A stretch of 64,000 bases of DNA from Haliscomenobacter hydrossis DSM 1100 (GTDB lineage Bacteria; Bacteroidota; Bacteroidia; Chitinophagales; Saprospiraceae), in the NCBI RefSeq assembly GCF_000212735.1, contig NC_015510.1, positions 434,001 through 498,000 on the forward strand, given 5' to 3'. The translations under genes and the position numbers were made by a program. Of this stretch, positions 9,208 through 18,065 are shown piece by piece; the stretch's first letter is position 1, and each line of letters opens with the position of its first letter. The notes beneath the pieces were generated by a model. That model was not told where the DNA came from, ran no database searches, and saw only the letters and a program-made list of their open reading frames with translations.

Positions 9208-10131
9208 TTACATCCCCGGCTGTCCAGCAAGGACATAAGGTGATGGTGTAAAAGAATCGTGTCCTTCAATATAAAAAACCAACTCTGCATTTGCTGGAAT
9301 TTTGGGTGGCGACCCTTGTGGGCCATAACCCAATTCCGCAGGAATGAAGAAAGTGATTTTCATGCCTTTTTTAACCAATTGCAGGCCTTCCATCCAGCCC
9401 GGAATCAGTGGTTGCCGGCCCAGGGGGAAGGAAAAGTCTGTTTCCCGCTCAAACGAATTATCGAACATGGTCCCATTGGTGAGGGCACCATAATAATCGA
9501 GGTAGACGATGTCGTCGTTTTTAAATACTGATCCGGTGCCAGGATCGTGCACCAGGTATTTCAAACCAGAAGCGGTGGTTTTGATGCCTTTCAAGGTACC
9601 AGCAAGGTATTCTTTGGCCGTTTTTTCCGTGAATGCTTTGGCCCGAGCCAGCTCAGACTTCATTTGTTCGGGGCTGCGCTTGGTTGTTTTTGCCTCCGCG
9701 TTTTTCTGGAAATCGGTAAAGATTTTCTGCATTTCGTCGGTTGTCAACACATCTTTGACCACCATGTCGTAATACATCAATTTGGCCCCTTTGAAACCGT
9801 CTGGTTTCTGTTCTTCTTTCAAGGTATCGAGCGGAACAAAAATGGTCAAACTGTCTTTTTCTTTCATCCGCAGCAGGGCCTCAAAAATCGGGTTTTGTGG
9901 CTGCTGTTTGAGTGTTGCTGAGTCAGGTACTTGAATCAATTGGAAATTGGAGGCAACTACACTATCTCCATTCCGCAATTGAAAACGGTAATAGGCAAAA
10001 TCACCTGCTTTAAGACCTTTCCCAGAAGACTTGGTATGTACTACATACTTGTACCCACTGGGCAACTTTTGCTCTTTTTTACATCCGGCCAGTATAAGCA
10101 CCGCCAGAAGTAGGCATGACAAAATTCTCAT
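9208..10131 (-). CDS. FKBP-type peptidyl-prolyl cis-trans isomerase, lipoprotein
   Basis: The 307-residue product starts at MRILSCLLLAVLILAGCKKEQ, a lipoprotein signal peptide with lipobox LAGC; the upstream extension in the same frame lacks such sense. A middle region (residues 30-190) without clear family leads to a C-terminal FKBP domain (about 200-300): YLDYYGALTNGTMFDNSFERE, GMEGLQLVKKGMKITFFIPAELGYG-like, and NAELVFYIEG. FKBPs isomerise Xaa-Pro bonds and help fold envelope proteins. It lies 67 bp downstream of the nrnA stop on the same strand, so co-transcription is possible. Confidence 0.9.
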   Translation of the reverse strand: MRILSCLLLAVLILAGCKKEQKLPSGYKYVVHTKSSGKGLKAGDFAYYRFQLRNGDSVVASNFQLIQVPDSATLKQQPQNPIFEALLRMKEKDSLTIFVPLDTLKEEQKPDGFKGAKLMYYDMVVKDVLTTDEMQKIFTDFQKNAEAKTTKRSPEQMKSELARAKAFTEKTAKEYLAGTLKGIKTTASGLKYLVHDPGTGSVFKNDDIVYLDYYGALTNGTMFDNSFERETDFSFPLGRQPLIPGWMEGLQLVKKGMKITFFIPAELGYGPQGSPPKIPANAELVFYIEGHDSFTPSPYVLAGQPGM

Positions 10132-10198
10132 GTTTGTTATTGATGTTGAGAGGCTCCAGGCTTTAGGTCGGAACCCAAAACGGAAAACCCAAATTTGG

Positions 10199-11221
10199 TT
10201 ACACAGTAAATTCATTCACTCGATTCAAAGCTTCGCGGTATTCGGGCAACAGCTCACGGAATTTTTTGACCGTTGCTTTCAGCCCAATGAAGGAAGCCCC
10301 CCCAGACGCATTTTTGTGCCCACCTCCTTTGAAGTGTTTTTGAGCAATTTCTTGTACCGAAAAATCCCCTTTAGAACGTAAGGATATTTTCACAATTGTA
10401 GGCTGTTCGGTAATAAAAGCAGCCATGATGATGCCCCGAATACGCAGGATGTAGTTGACAATACCCTCGGTATCTCCTCTTTGAATGTCGAAACGCGCAT
10501 AATCCTCCTTGGTGAGGGTGATGATGCCTGTACGGTATTCTTCCAGAATTTCCATGCGGTTGTACAAGCAATGCCCCAACAAACGCAGGTGTTTTTCTTC
10601 CTGGCTGTTGGTGATCAGGTCTTGCAGCAGATAATCGTTCACGCCCAATTCTACCAAACGCGCCACCGTACGGTAAAGTTTGGGCGAAGTACTGTATTTA
10701 AACGATCCTGTATCGGTAACAATGCCCGTAAAAATGCATTCACCGATTTTGATGTCCAGGTGTTCTTCCCAGTCCATCAATTGAATGAAATCATAAATGA
10801 GTTCGCAAGTTGAACTGGCCTGGGTATCCGAAAGCAAATATTCGGGGAAACTTTCGGGTTCAAGATGATGATCAATCATGACCTTAGGTTTGGCAATCGG
10901 TGCCACAAGCTCTCCAACCTTGTCAATTCGATCCAGGGCATTAAAATCCAGGCAAAAGAAAATGTCACCCGATTCTATTTCTGCTTTGGCGCGATCCATA
11001 TCTGCATCAAAAATCACCATTTCATGCACCCCATCCATCCACTCCAAAAAAACCGGGTATTCGGATGGACAAACCACCACAGGGCTATGCCCCATTTTGA
11101 TCAACAAATGGTACAAAGCGAGAGAAGAACCGATTGCATCCCCATCGGGGTTTCGGTGGGTTAGAATCACTGCTTTACGAGGTTCCGCAAGAAATTTTCT
11201 TAACGCTTGGCTATTTTCCAT
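10199..11221 (-). CDS. nrnA: DHH-family phosphoesterase, NrnA-like (nanoRNase / pAp phosphatase)
   Basis: The 340-residue product begins MENSQALRKFLAEP. All DHH motifs are visible: HRNPDGDAIGSS (I), LDFNALDRID (II), MIDHHLEP (III, the DHH triad) and GIVTDTGSFKYS (IV), with a C-terminal DHHA1 domain holding GGGHKNASGGASF. Length and motif spacing fit NrnA enzymes, which degrade short oligoribonucleotides and dephosphorylate pAp in the cytoplasm, using Mn2+. A related cyclic-dinucleotide phosphodiesterase role is less likely because no GGDEF or membrane part is present. The upstream ATG at 11269 would add 16 residues without conserved sequence. Confidence 0.88.
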   Translation of the reverse strand: MENSQALRKFLAEPRKAVILTHRNPDGDAIGSSLALYHLLIKMGHSPVVVCPSEYPVFLEWMDGVHEMVIFDADMDRAKAEIESGDIFFCLDFNALDRIDKVGELVAPIAKPKVMIDHHLEPESFPEYLLSDTQASSTCELIYDFIQLMDWEEHLDIKIGECIFTGIVTDTGSFKYSTSPKLYRTVARLVELGVNDYLLQDLITNSQEEKHLRLLGHCLYNRMEILEEYRTGIITLTKEDYARFDIQRGDTEGIVNYILRIRGIIMAAFITEQPTIVKISLRSKGDFSVQEIAQKHFKGGGHKNASGGASFIGLKATVKKFRELLPEYREALNRVNEFTV

Positions 11222-11359
11222 GTCTATAATAAAATCAAGGGGAAACAAAGATTCTGGAAAAGGATACAAAGGTGAACAATTTCTTTTTCTGCACCAATCT
11301 TTGTTCGCTCAAAATTCAGAGTGCGAAGGTGTCAAAAATTATGGATTTAACCAAAAAAA

Positions 11360-11462
11360 GTTGAGGAAGTTGAGAAGTTGAGGAGGTTGAGGCTACCGCG
11401 AGCTACTCAGACAATGACGCTTGAGGCAGCCTCAACTCCTCAACTTCTCAACTCCTCAACTT
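11360..11462. repeat. TTGAGGAG palindromic repeat (family I), copy 1
   Basis: The left arm repeats GTTGAGGAG-type words, the right arm the complement CTCCTCAAC, with a GC-rich centre. It lies in the 319-bp spacer between the divergent nrnA and ndk starts, which otherwise holds only their promoter regions. A second copy is at 62370-62514. Confidence 0.85.
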
Positions 11463-11504
11463 AAAAAAAAATGTTCTTCCTGCCCTTCCTTTGCAGTTTT
11501 TCTT

Positions 11505-11512
11505 TAGTTTTG
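11505..11512 (+). promoter_or_regulatory. Bacteroidota -7 promoter element of ndk
   Basis: TAGTTTTG matches the TAnnTTTG consensus and lies 29 bp before the ndk ATG. A convincing -33 TTG is not evident. Confidence 0.55.
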
Positions 11513-11540
11513 CGCCAAATTTTGAAAAACCGAGCATATT

Positions 11541-11960
11541 ATGGCTGGAAATAGAACCTTTACGATGATCAAACCCGATGCAGTTGCAGCGGGTCACATC
11601 GGTGCCATCCTGGCGCAAATCAACGAAGCGGGATTCCGCATCGTTGCAATGAAATTGACTAAACTTTCGCAAGAAAAAGCAGGTGAATTTTACGAAGTAC
11701 ACAAGGAGCGCCCTTTCTATGGCGAGTTGGTAGACTTCATGTCTTCTGGCCCTATCGTTGCGGCTATTCTGGAAAAAGACAACGCCGTGGCAGATTTTCG
11801 TACTTTGATTGGTGCAACCAACCCAGCCAATGCTGAGCCTGGCACCATCCGCGCAAGATTTGCCAAAAGTATGGGCGAAAACGCCGTACACGGTTCTGAC
11901 TCTGATGAAAATGCCGCCATTGAAGGGGCGTTTCACTTTGCGGGAACGGAGCAGTTTTAA
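11541..11960 (+). CDS. ndk: Nucleoside diphosphate kinase
   Basis: A 139-residue protein of usual NDK length beginning [15 protein letters not shown]. The phosphohistidine is His117 in NAVHGSDS, the standard NDK active-site motif; the N-terminal [11 protein letters not shown] and the [15 protein letters not shown] stretch are also typical. It transfers the gamma phosphate of ATP to other NDPs through a phosphohistidine intermediate in the cytoplasm. It is a plus-strand gene among minus-strand genes, with its own TAnnTTTG promoter upstream and a palindromic repeat directly after its stop, convergent with mutS2. Confidence 0.97.
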   Translation: MAGNRTFTMIKPDAVAAGHIGAILAQINEAGFRIVAMKLTKLSQEKAGEFYEVHKERPFYGELVDFMSSGPIVAAILEKDNAVADFRTLIGATNPANAEPGTIRARFAKSMGENAVHGSDSDENAAIEGAFHFAGTEQF

Positions 11961-11962
11961 AA

Positions 11963-12050
11963 GGGTTCGGGGGTTCGATGTTCGGGGGTTAAATCCTCCG
12001 CTCCTGGGATTCCGGAACCCCCGAATATCGAACCTACGAACCCCCGAACC
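11963..12050. repeat. GGTTCGGGG palindromic repeat (family M), copy 3
   Basis: It starts three bases after the ndk stop and runs into the mutS2 stop codon (12050-12052), so it is the complete spacer between two convergent genes. It could serve both as a hairpin terminator. Confidence 0.88.
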
Positions 12051-14443
12051 TATTTGAACTCGATTAAGGTAACCCCATCTCCCCCGCCTTCCTGTTCCGG
12101 GTGGCGAATTTCCATCTCCACATTCTGGTACTCTTTAAGTTTTGAGCGCACGGCGTTGCGCAAGGTACCATTGCCTTTACCATGTACAATTTGCAAATGA
12201 TTGGAACTGGTGATGAGGGCTTGATCCATAAAATCTTCCACCATTTTCAGCGCCTCTTCGTAACGAACGCCCCGGATGTCGATACGGGGGTAAAAAGCGG
12301 CACTTCTTTGCACCACGTCTGATTGTACACTCTTGGTTTGACGCAAATCCAGCGTGGGGTTAGACAATTGTAAATCGCGAATGTTGAGGGTCATGCGCAT
12401 CAGACCTACTTCCACCACTACCTTATCTCCTTTGATCGATTCTACTTTGCCAGTTGCACCACCAGCCACCAATTTTACAAAATCGCCTTTTGTGATAGGG
12501 CGTTCGTTTTTGGGTCGGCTTTCGGGCGAATGGTACACCTCTTCACGCAATTGGGTTACCTGCTCGACCAATTTTTTCTTTTCTTCGCGGGCTTTAGCCG
12601 CCGCTTCCATGGCTTGTTCCAGGTTGCGGGCTTCACGAAGCTCACGTACCAGTTTATCCAGGTCTTTGTTGTCCTGGGAAGTTTTTTGCAAGTCTTGCTC
12701 TTTGGCTTCGAGTTTCATACGTTTGCGCCGGAAATCGAGGTCGCGTTGCATGCTGTCGTAAGACTTCATGAGCTTGTCCAGTTTCTCCTGGCGATCCTTG
12801 AGTCCTTTGAGTTCTTCTTCTACCTCCTGTTTTTCCCGTTGCAAATCGATCAGCAACTGGTCAACTGCTTTTTCGTTTTTGCCGACGCGGTTTTTGGCGT
12901 AATCCAGCACTTTCCCTCCCAGGCCACTTTTTTCGGCAATTTCAAACGCATAAGAGCTCCCCGGGCGTCCTACTTTGAGCTCGTACGTCGGGGCCAGGTT
13001 TTCCTTGTCAAAAACCATCGAGCCGTTGAGGATACCTTTGCTTTTATAGGCAAAAATCTTCAGATTGGAGTAGTGCGTCGTGATAACGCCGAAAGACTTG
13101 CGAAAATTCAACTCCCACAGGATGGACTCGGCAATCGCACCCCCGATTTGAGGATCGGTACCTGAGCCAAATTCATCGATGAGTACCAGGGTACGCTCAT
13201 TGGCGTGTTCCAGGAACAAGCGCATGTTGGCCAGGCGGGAGCTATAGGTACTCAGATCATCTTCGATGGACTGCTGGTCGCCGATATCGGCGAAGAAGTT
13301 GTGGAAAATCCCCAGCTCTGTGCGCTTATTTACCGGTATCAACAGTCCAGATTGCGCCATCAGCTGCAACAATCCGGTCGATTTCATAGTAATCGACTTC
13401 CCTCCTGCGTTGGGTCCACTGAGTACCAGGATGCGGTTGCCCCCATCAAGGCGCAGGTCAAAAGGCACCGTTTTTTTGCCCGATCCACTGTTTTTCAACA
13501 ACAAGAGCGGATGGTATCCTTCGTAAATTTCCAGGCTGGGGGTATCCAGCATCAGTGGCGCAATGGCTTTCATGCGCACCGCCAAACGGGCTTTGGCCTG
13601 CACCACGTCGAAATAGACCATGATTTCCTGATACTGGTGCAGTTGGGGCACGTAGGGCCGCAGAATGGTGCTCAGTTCCTTGAGGATGCGGTAAATCTCC
13701 CGGCGCTCCTGTTGTTCCAGGTCAAAAATATCATTGTTGATTTCGATGACCGCTTCGGGTTCGATGAATGCCGTTTTGCCAGTAGCTGATTCATCATGAA
13801 TGATCCCACGAATTTTGCGTTTATGTTCAGCAGGCACACTCAGTACCCGGCGCCCGTTGCGGAAACTTTCCACCGAATCGCTCAGCCAACCTTTGGCGCG
13901 GTAATCGTTGATGATGTCGCGGAATACCCGATCCAGTTCCTTCATTTTGGACTGGGTCAACTTGTGGATGCGCAACAATTCGGGCGAGGCGTCGGGGCGG
14001 ATGTTGCCATCGGGATCGATGACGCGGTCGATTTCCTTCGCCAGAGCCGGATCAAAATGAACGGGACGAACGACTTCGTACAAGGTCTTGTAAAACTCGC
14101 GCCGAGAAGGAGTGAAAAACTTATAGATGTTGCCGATAGACACCAAAATGGTGTTGATGCGGCGCAGGCCATCTTCGGGCAACACGGCGTCAACGATGGC
14201 CAAAAGTTGCAAATCGCTATCGATATTTTCGTAGGCAAGCAAAGGAAGGCGATCGTTGTGCTCGATTGATCGCTTCAGTTCGGTCACCTCTTTGAGTCGC
14301 TCTTCAATTTGGATCAGATCGGTTTGTGGTTGCAAGGCGCGAATGCGCTCAATGCCCTGTTCGCCCAGGCATTCTTTGACCAACAATTCAATAATTTTGT
14401 CAAATTCAAGCTTTTCAAAAAGGTCTTTCGGTTCCAATCTCAT
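12050..14443 (-). CDS. mutS2: Endonuclease MutS2
   Basis: A 797-residue protein, the usual MutS2 length. It has no MutS mismatch-binding domains I-II; the core/lever region is followed by a MutS-type ABC ATPase with Walker A GPNAGGKS (residues 343-350) and Walker B LVLIDEFGSGTDP. A charged coiled coil (about 500-620) and a C-terminal Smr nuclease domain (about 722-797) with IDIRGVRYEEAL and QIVHGKGNGTLRNAV follow. MutS2 proteins suppress recombination, and in some bacteria rescue collided ribosomes; which role applies here cannot be read from the sequence. The gene ends in a repeat shared with convergent ndk and has a TATCTTTG element upstream. Confidence 0.95.
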   Translation of the reverse strand: MRLEPKDLFEKLEFDKIIELLVKECLGEQGIERIRALQPQTDLIQIEERLKEVTELKRSIEHNDRLPLLAYENIDSDLQLLAIVDAVLPEDGLRRINTILVSIGNIYKFFTPSRREFYKTLYEVVRPVHFDPALAKEIDRVIDPDGNIRPDASPELLRIHKLTQSKMKELDRVFRDIINDYRAKGWLSDSVESFRNGRRVLSVPAEHKRKIRGIIHDESATGKTAFIEPEAVIEINNDIFDLEQQERREIYRILKELSTILRPYVPQLHQYQEIMVYFDVVQAKARLAVRMKAIAPLMLDTPSLEIYEGYHPLLLLKNSGSGKKTVPFDLRLDGGNRILVLSGPNAGGKSITMKSTGLLQLMAQSGLLIPVNKRTELGIFHNFFADIGDQQSIEDDLSTYSSRLANMRLFLEHANERTLVLIDEFGSGTDPQIGGAIAESILWELNFRKSFGVITTHYSNLKIFAYKSKGILNGSMVFDKENLAPTYELKVGRPGSSYAFEIAEKSGLGGKVLDYAKNRVGKNEKAVDQLLIDLQREKQEVEEELKGLKDRQEKLDKLMKSYDSMQRDLDFRRKRMKLEAKEQDLQKTSQDNKDLDKLVRELREARNLEQAMEAAAKAREEKKKLVEQVTQLREEVYHSPESRPKNERPITKGDFVKLVAGGATGKVESIKGDKVVVEVGLMRMTLNIRDLQLSNPTLDLRQTKSVQSDVVQRSAAFYPRIDIRGVRYEEALKMVEDFMDQALITSSNHLQIVHGKGNGTLRNAVRSKLKEYQNVEMEIRHPEQEGGGDGVTLIEFK

Positions 14444-14560
14444 AAATCCTGTCGTTCAATCAGTGGATTATATTGCTCGTAGAGGCCTTTTTTCAAGGGC
14501 ATACACAATGTAAGTAAGGGTGATTGCAATTGAGAACAATTAAATGGGCTTTGAGTTCCG

Positions 14561-14568
14561 CAAAGATA
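14561..14568 (-). promoter_or_regulatory. Bacteroidota -7 promoter element of mutS2
   Basis: TATCTTTG on the minus strand, 117 bp before the mutS2 ATG, would give a long leader. The -33 element is weak. Confidence 0.4.
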
Positions 14569-14602
14569 GGATTTCTGAGGGAAATATCTTTTGATTGACT
14601 CC

Positions 14603-15289
14603 TTACGCAATCCCCAAAATCTTGTGCGTCTGCAAACTCAAACTCCATTGCGGATGGCTCAAACAGTACGCTAAAGTCAAGCGGGTGTTGTGTTGTGCAT
14701 CCACGCCATCCATGGGCTGCAAATAAAAATGTTCAAAATCTAAGTGTTCGTAGCGCTCCGGCTCAGCTCCCGCTTGAGGGTACACCAGCTTGAGTTCATG
14801 GCCGGATTGAATCAGCAGTTCCGTATTGGCCTTGGGGCTCATACAAATCCAGTCCAGTCCGGCTGGTGCGGCAATGGTGCCATTCGTTTCCACAGCCACC
14901 TCCAGTCCTCGGCGGTGAAAGGCTTCAATCAAAGGCTCGTCCAATTGCAGGAGTGGTTCACCGCCCGTACAGACTACGTAAGGTTTCCCTCTCAAATCCG
15001 AAATTTCTCCCACCTGCTTTTCGCTATTCGCTATTCGCTTTTCGCTCCCCCCCGGCCAGAGGCCAATGACTTTATCGGCTAGTTCTTCAGCGTTGTACTT
15101 CCCGCCATTTTCTCCATCCATGCCCCAAAAATCAGTATCGCAAAACTGACAAATGGCCTTGGAGCGGTCTTCTTCCCGGCCCGACCAAAGGTTACAACCC
15201 GAAAAACGGCAAAACACCGCCGGGCGGCCCGATTGGGCCCCTTCTCCTTGCAGGGTATAAAATATTTCTTTGATTTTGTAAGTAGTCAT
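14603..15289 (-). CDS. queE: 7-carboxy-7-deazaguanine synthase (radical SAM)
   Basis: A 228-residue radical SAM enzyme of the queuosine pathway, converting 6-carboxytetrahydropterin to 7-carboxy-7-deazaguanine. The N-terminal IFYTLQGEGAQSGRPAVFCRF motif is typical. The cluster cysteines are C32, C47 and C50, a CX14CX2C spacing known from some QueE proteins in place of CX3CX2C. YVVCTGGEPLLQ (about residues 104-115) binds SAM and AVETNGT follows. An oddity is the segment of residues 81-96 (GSEKRIANSEKQ), encoded by a short repeat of GCGAATA-type words that looks inserted in frame (15002-15046). The gene stands alone with a TAACTTTG element just upstream. Confidence 0.92.
   Translation of the reverse strand: MTTYKIKEIFYTLQGEGAQSGRPAVFCRFSGCNLWSGREEDRSKAICQFCDTDFWGMDGENGGKYNAEELADKVIGLWPGGSEKRIANSEKQVGEISDLRGKPYVVCTGGEPLLQLDEPLIEAFHRRGLEVAVETNGTIAAPAGLDWICMSPKANTELLIQSGHELKLVYPQAGAEPERYEHLDFEHFYLQPMDGVDAQHNTRLTLAYCLSHPQWSLSLQTHKILGIA
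15016..15046. repeat. Short tandem repeat inserted within queE
   Basis: On the minus strand the words AGCGAAAAGC, GAATAGC, GAATAGC, GAAAAGC follow each other and are translated as SEKRIANSEK. Low-complexity words of this type are otherwise seen between genes here. Confidence 0.7.
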
Positions 15290-15306
15290 GTGTTACATTT
15301 GCGGCG

Positions 15307-15314
15307 CAAAGTTA
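15307..15314 (-). promoter_or_regulatory. Bacteroidota -7 promoter element of queE
   Basis: TAACTTTG on the minus strand is a full TAnnTTTG match, 17 bp before the queE ATG. No clear -33 element. Confidence 0.5.
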
Positions 15315-15382
15315 AGTGCTGGTTCAATATGAATCGACATTTTCAACTTGATCTTTCTGTTGAAAAAAAGGGAGCGCACTTG

Positions 15383-15415
15383 TAAATGAAAAGATAATTG
15401 TTACTTTTACATTTA
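15383..15415 (+). promoter_or_regulatory. Imperfect inverted repeat upstream of araB, candidate operator
   Basis: The left arm TAAATGAAAAG (15383-15393) and right arm CTTTTACATTTA (15404-15415) are complementary apart from one extra base. It ends 26 bp before the araB ATG, where a repressor would block transcription. Assignment to the Nudix-type regulator at 21421-22131 is inference. Confidence 0.4.
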
Positions 15416-15441
15416 TTACGAAAGACCAAAATACATCAGAT

Positions 15442-17109
15442 ATGAAACAATACGTACTCGGTGCTGATTTTGGTACCGATTCAGTACGCGCAGTGCTGGT
15501 CGATACTGCCAACGGCGCCGAACTGGCCAGTGCGGTCAGCTACTACCCGCGCTGGAAAAAAGGCCTCTATTGCCAGCCTGCCCAGAATCAATTCCGCCAA
15601 CATCCCCTTGATTATATTGAAAGCCTGGAGGACGCAGTAAAACGCACCCTGGCCGAACTGCCGGGTATCGATCCTGCATACGTAGTCGCCATTACCGTGG
15701 ATACAACCGGATCAACGCCCGTTGCCGTAGACCAAAGCGGCACGCCTCTCGCCCTCTTGCCTGATTTTGCCGAAAACCCCAATGGCATGTTCATCCTCTG
15801 GAAAGACCACACCGCCATTGCCGAAGCCGCCGAAATTAACCAAAAAGCCCGCAATTGGGGCGGCATCGATTACACCATGTACGAGGGGGGCATTTATTCG
15901 TCAGAATGGTTTTGGGCCAAAATTATGCACACGGTACGCAGTGATGAATCTGTCAACAAAGCGGCTTACTCCTGGATGGAACACTGCGATTGGGTTACCC
16001 ACCTGCTGATAGGAGGCTCGGATGCGTTAAGTACGAAACGCAGTCGTTGCGCCGCTGGTCATAAGGCCATGTGGCACGAATCCTGGAATGGTCTACCCTC
16101 CGAAGCATTTTTGACCCACCTCGAACCCAAACTTTCAGGCTTGCGCAATCGCCTGTATACCGATACTTACACAGCTGATGAAGTGGCTGGCAACTTGAGT
16201 GCCGAATGGGCCCAACGCCTGGGTTTACACGAAGGAGTAGTTGTCAGCGTAGGTACTTTTGATGCACATGCCGGCGCAGTGGGTGGCGAAGCCGAAGCTT
16301 ACACCCTGGTCAAGGTCATGGGCACCTCCACTTGCGACATGCTGGTGGCTCCATTGGAAGAGGTACAGGACAAACTGGTGCGCGGCATCTGCGGCCAGGT
16401 GGATGGCTCCATCGTGCCCGGCATGATGGGACTAGAAGCTGGTCAATCTGCTTTCGGCGATTTGTTGGCCTGGTTCAAACAGGTGCTGAGCTGGCCACTG
16501 CAACAACTTCTCCCCACATCTTCGCTGCTGGATGAAACTACAAAAACAGCTTTACTGGAAGAGATGGAAGACAAAATCATCGCCGAGCTAAGCCAGGCAG
16601 CCGCCAAAATACCCGTCGGCCAAACCGGCATCGTGGCCCTGGATTGGGTCAACGGGCGGCGTACCCCCGATGCAGATCAAAGCCTGAAAGGGGCAATTAT
16701 GGGTCTGAACATGGGTTCTGATGCCCCCAGTATTTTTAAGTCACTCGTCGAAGCAATTTGTTTTGGCTCCAAAAAAATTGTCGATCGTTTTGAATCCGAA
16801 GGCATCCCCATCAAAGCCGTAGTGGGTATGGGTGGGGTGGCAAAAAAGTCGGAATTTGTGATGCAGACGCTGGCTGATGTGCTGAACCGACCCATCAAAA
16901 TTGCGCGGTCCGAACAAGCTCCTGCTTTGGGTGCGGCCATGTATGCCGCAGTTGCAGCGGGTATTTATGCGGATGTGGCCAGTGCCAGTCAGGCCATGGG
17001 CAATGGTTTTGACCGCATTTATCACCCGATTGCAGAAAATGCGGTGCTGTACGAAAAGTTGTACGCGGAGTACGGGAAATTTGGAGATTTTGTGGAAAGG
17101 AAAGTATGA
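15442..17109 (+). CDS. araB: L-ribulokinase
   Basis: A 555-residue FGGY-family sugar kinase, typical ribulokinase length. The N-terminal phosphate-binding loop GADFGTDSVRAVLVD and the aromatic WKKGLYCQPAQNQFRQHP stretch are those of AraB rather than of xylulokinase or glycerol kinase; the C-terminal part has VVGMGGVAKKSEFVMQ and the adenine-binding GAAMYAAVAAG. It phosphorylates L-ribulose to L-ribulose 5-phosphate. It is the first gene of the araB-araD-araA-symporter run on one strand; a palindromic repeat of about 100 bp separates it from araD. Confidence 0.95.
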   Translation: MKQYVLGADFGTDSVRAVLVDTANGAELASAVSYYPRWKKGLYCQPAQNQFRQHPLDYIESLEDAVKRTLAELPGIDPAYVVAITVDTTGSTPVAVDQSGTPLALLPDFAENPNGMFILWKDHTAIAEAAEINQKARNWGGIDYTMYEGGIYSSEWFWAKIMHTVRSDESVNKAAYSWMEHCDWVTHLLIGGSDALSTKRSRCAAGHKAMWHESWNGLPSEAFLTHLEPKLSGLRNRLYTDTYTADEVAGNLSAEWAQRLGLHEGVVVSVGTFDAHAGAVGGEAEAYTLVKVMGTSTCDMLVAPLEEVQDKLVRGICGQVDGSIVPGMMGLEAGQSAFGDLLAWFKQVLSWPLQQLLPTSSLLDETTKTALLEEMEDKIIAELSQAAAKIPVGQTGIVALDWVNGRRTPDADQSLKGAIMGLNMGSDAPSIFKSLVEAICFGSKKIVDRFESEGIPIKAVVGMGGVAKKSEFVMQTLADVLNRPIKIARSEQAPALGAAMYAAVAAGIYADVASASQAMGNGFDRIYHPIAENAVLYEKLYAEYGKFGDFVERKV

Positions 17110-17151
17110 CATCGCTCGGCGCCTTCGGCGTTGTCGCATGAGAGCATAAAT

Positions 17152-17252
17152 GGGAGCGCGGATGACGCGGATTTAGCGGATTTACGCGGATTTTATTTAC
17201 ACGTAAAGAGATATCCGCGTAAATCCGCTAAATCCGCGTCATCCGCGCTCCT
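17152..17252. repeat. Palindromic repeat G between araB and araD
   Basis: Two nearly perfect arms of about 40 bp, each built of GCGGATTTAGCGGATT-type words. Outer GC-rich arms (GGCGCCTTCGGCG at about 17118 and CGCCGAAGGCGG at about 17278) may extend the fold. Lying inside a presumed operon, it would form a large mRNA hairpin. Confidence 0.88.
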
Positions 17253-17301
17253 ATTCATGTCGCTTAAGAAAAGATCCGCCGAAGGCGGCTAAAACAACTT
17301 T

Positions 17302-18003
17302 ATGAAAAGCGCTTATCAAAGCATCAAAGAAGCCTGTTACGAGGCCAATATGCAACTGCCCCAACTGGGTTTGGTGCTCTTTACCTTTGGCAACGCCAGC
17401 GTTGCTGATCGTTCTGCAGGTGTCTTTGCCATTAAACCCAGTGGCGTACCCTATGCCATGCTGAAACCTGAAGACATCGTCATTGTCGACTTTGAGGCGG
17501 TGGTAGTGGAAGGCAATAAACGCCCCTCTTCCGATACCAAAACCCACGCCGTATTGTACAAATACTGGGAAAACGTAGGAGGCATTGTACATACTCATTC
17601 CACCTACGCTACCGCCTGGGCCCAAACCCAACTGGACATCCCCATTCTGGGCACTACCCACGCCGACCACCTCACCGTGGACGTACCTTGTGCCCCACCC
17701 ATGGACGATGCCATGATCAAAGGCAATTACGAGCACGAAACGGGCTTTCAAATTATGACCGACTTCAAGCGCCGCAACTACAGTTACGAAGAAGTAGAGA
17801 TGATTTTGGTGGGCAATCACGCGCCTTTCACCTGGGGTAAATCGGTGGAAAAAGCAGTGTACAACAGTGCAGTGCTGGAAGAGGTTGCCCGTATGGCGTA
17901 CCTCAGCGTGACCATCCGCCCCGATGTACCCCGGCTCAAAGATGCCCTGATCCAAAAACATTATCAACGCAAACACGGAACCGATGCCTACTATGGTCAG
18001 TAG
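17302..18003 (+). CDS. araD: L-ribulose-5-phosphate 4-epimerase
   Basis: A 233-residue class II aldolase-fold protein, standard AraD length. The zinc ligands are visible as His97 and His99 in GIVHTHS and a third His in [22 protein letters not shown] and GTTHADHL also fit AraD. It converts L-ribulose 5-phosphate to D-xylulose 5-phosphate, which enters the pentose phosphate pathway. It follows araB and precedes araA on the same strand with a 62-bp gap. Confidence 0.95.
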   Translation: MKSAYQSIKEACYEANMQLPQLGLVLFTFGNASVADRSAGVFAIKPSGVPYAMLKPEDIVIVDFEAVVVEGNKRPSSDTKTHAVLYKYWENVGGIVHTHSTYATAWAQTQLDIPILGTTHADHLTVDVPCAPPMDDAMIKGNYEHETGFQIMTDFKRRNYSYEEVEMILVGNHAPFTWGKSVEKAVYNSAVLEEVARMAYLSVTIRPDVPRLKDALIQKHYQRKHGTDAYYGQ

Positions 18004-18065
18004 GGGCAACCCCATGTGGTTGCCCCCACAGTCCCCCCAACCATCATCGAAATAATCAACAATCC

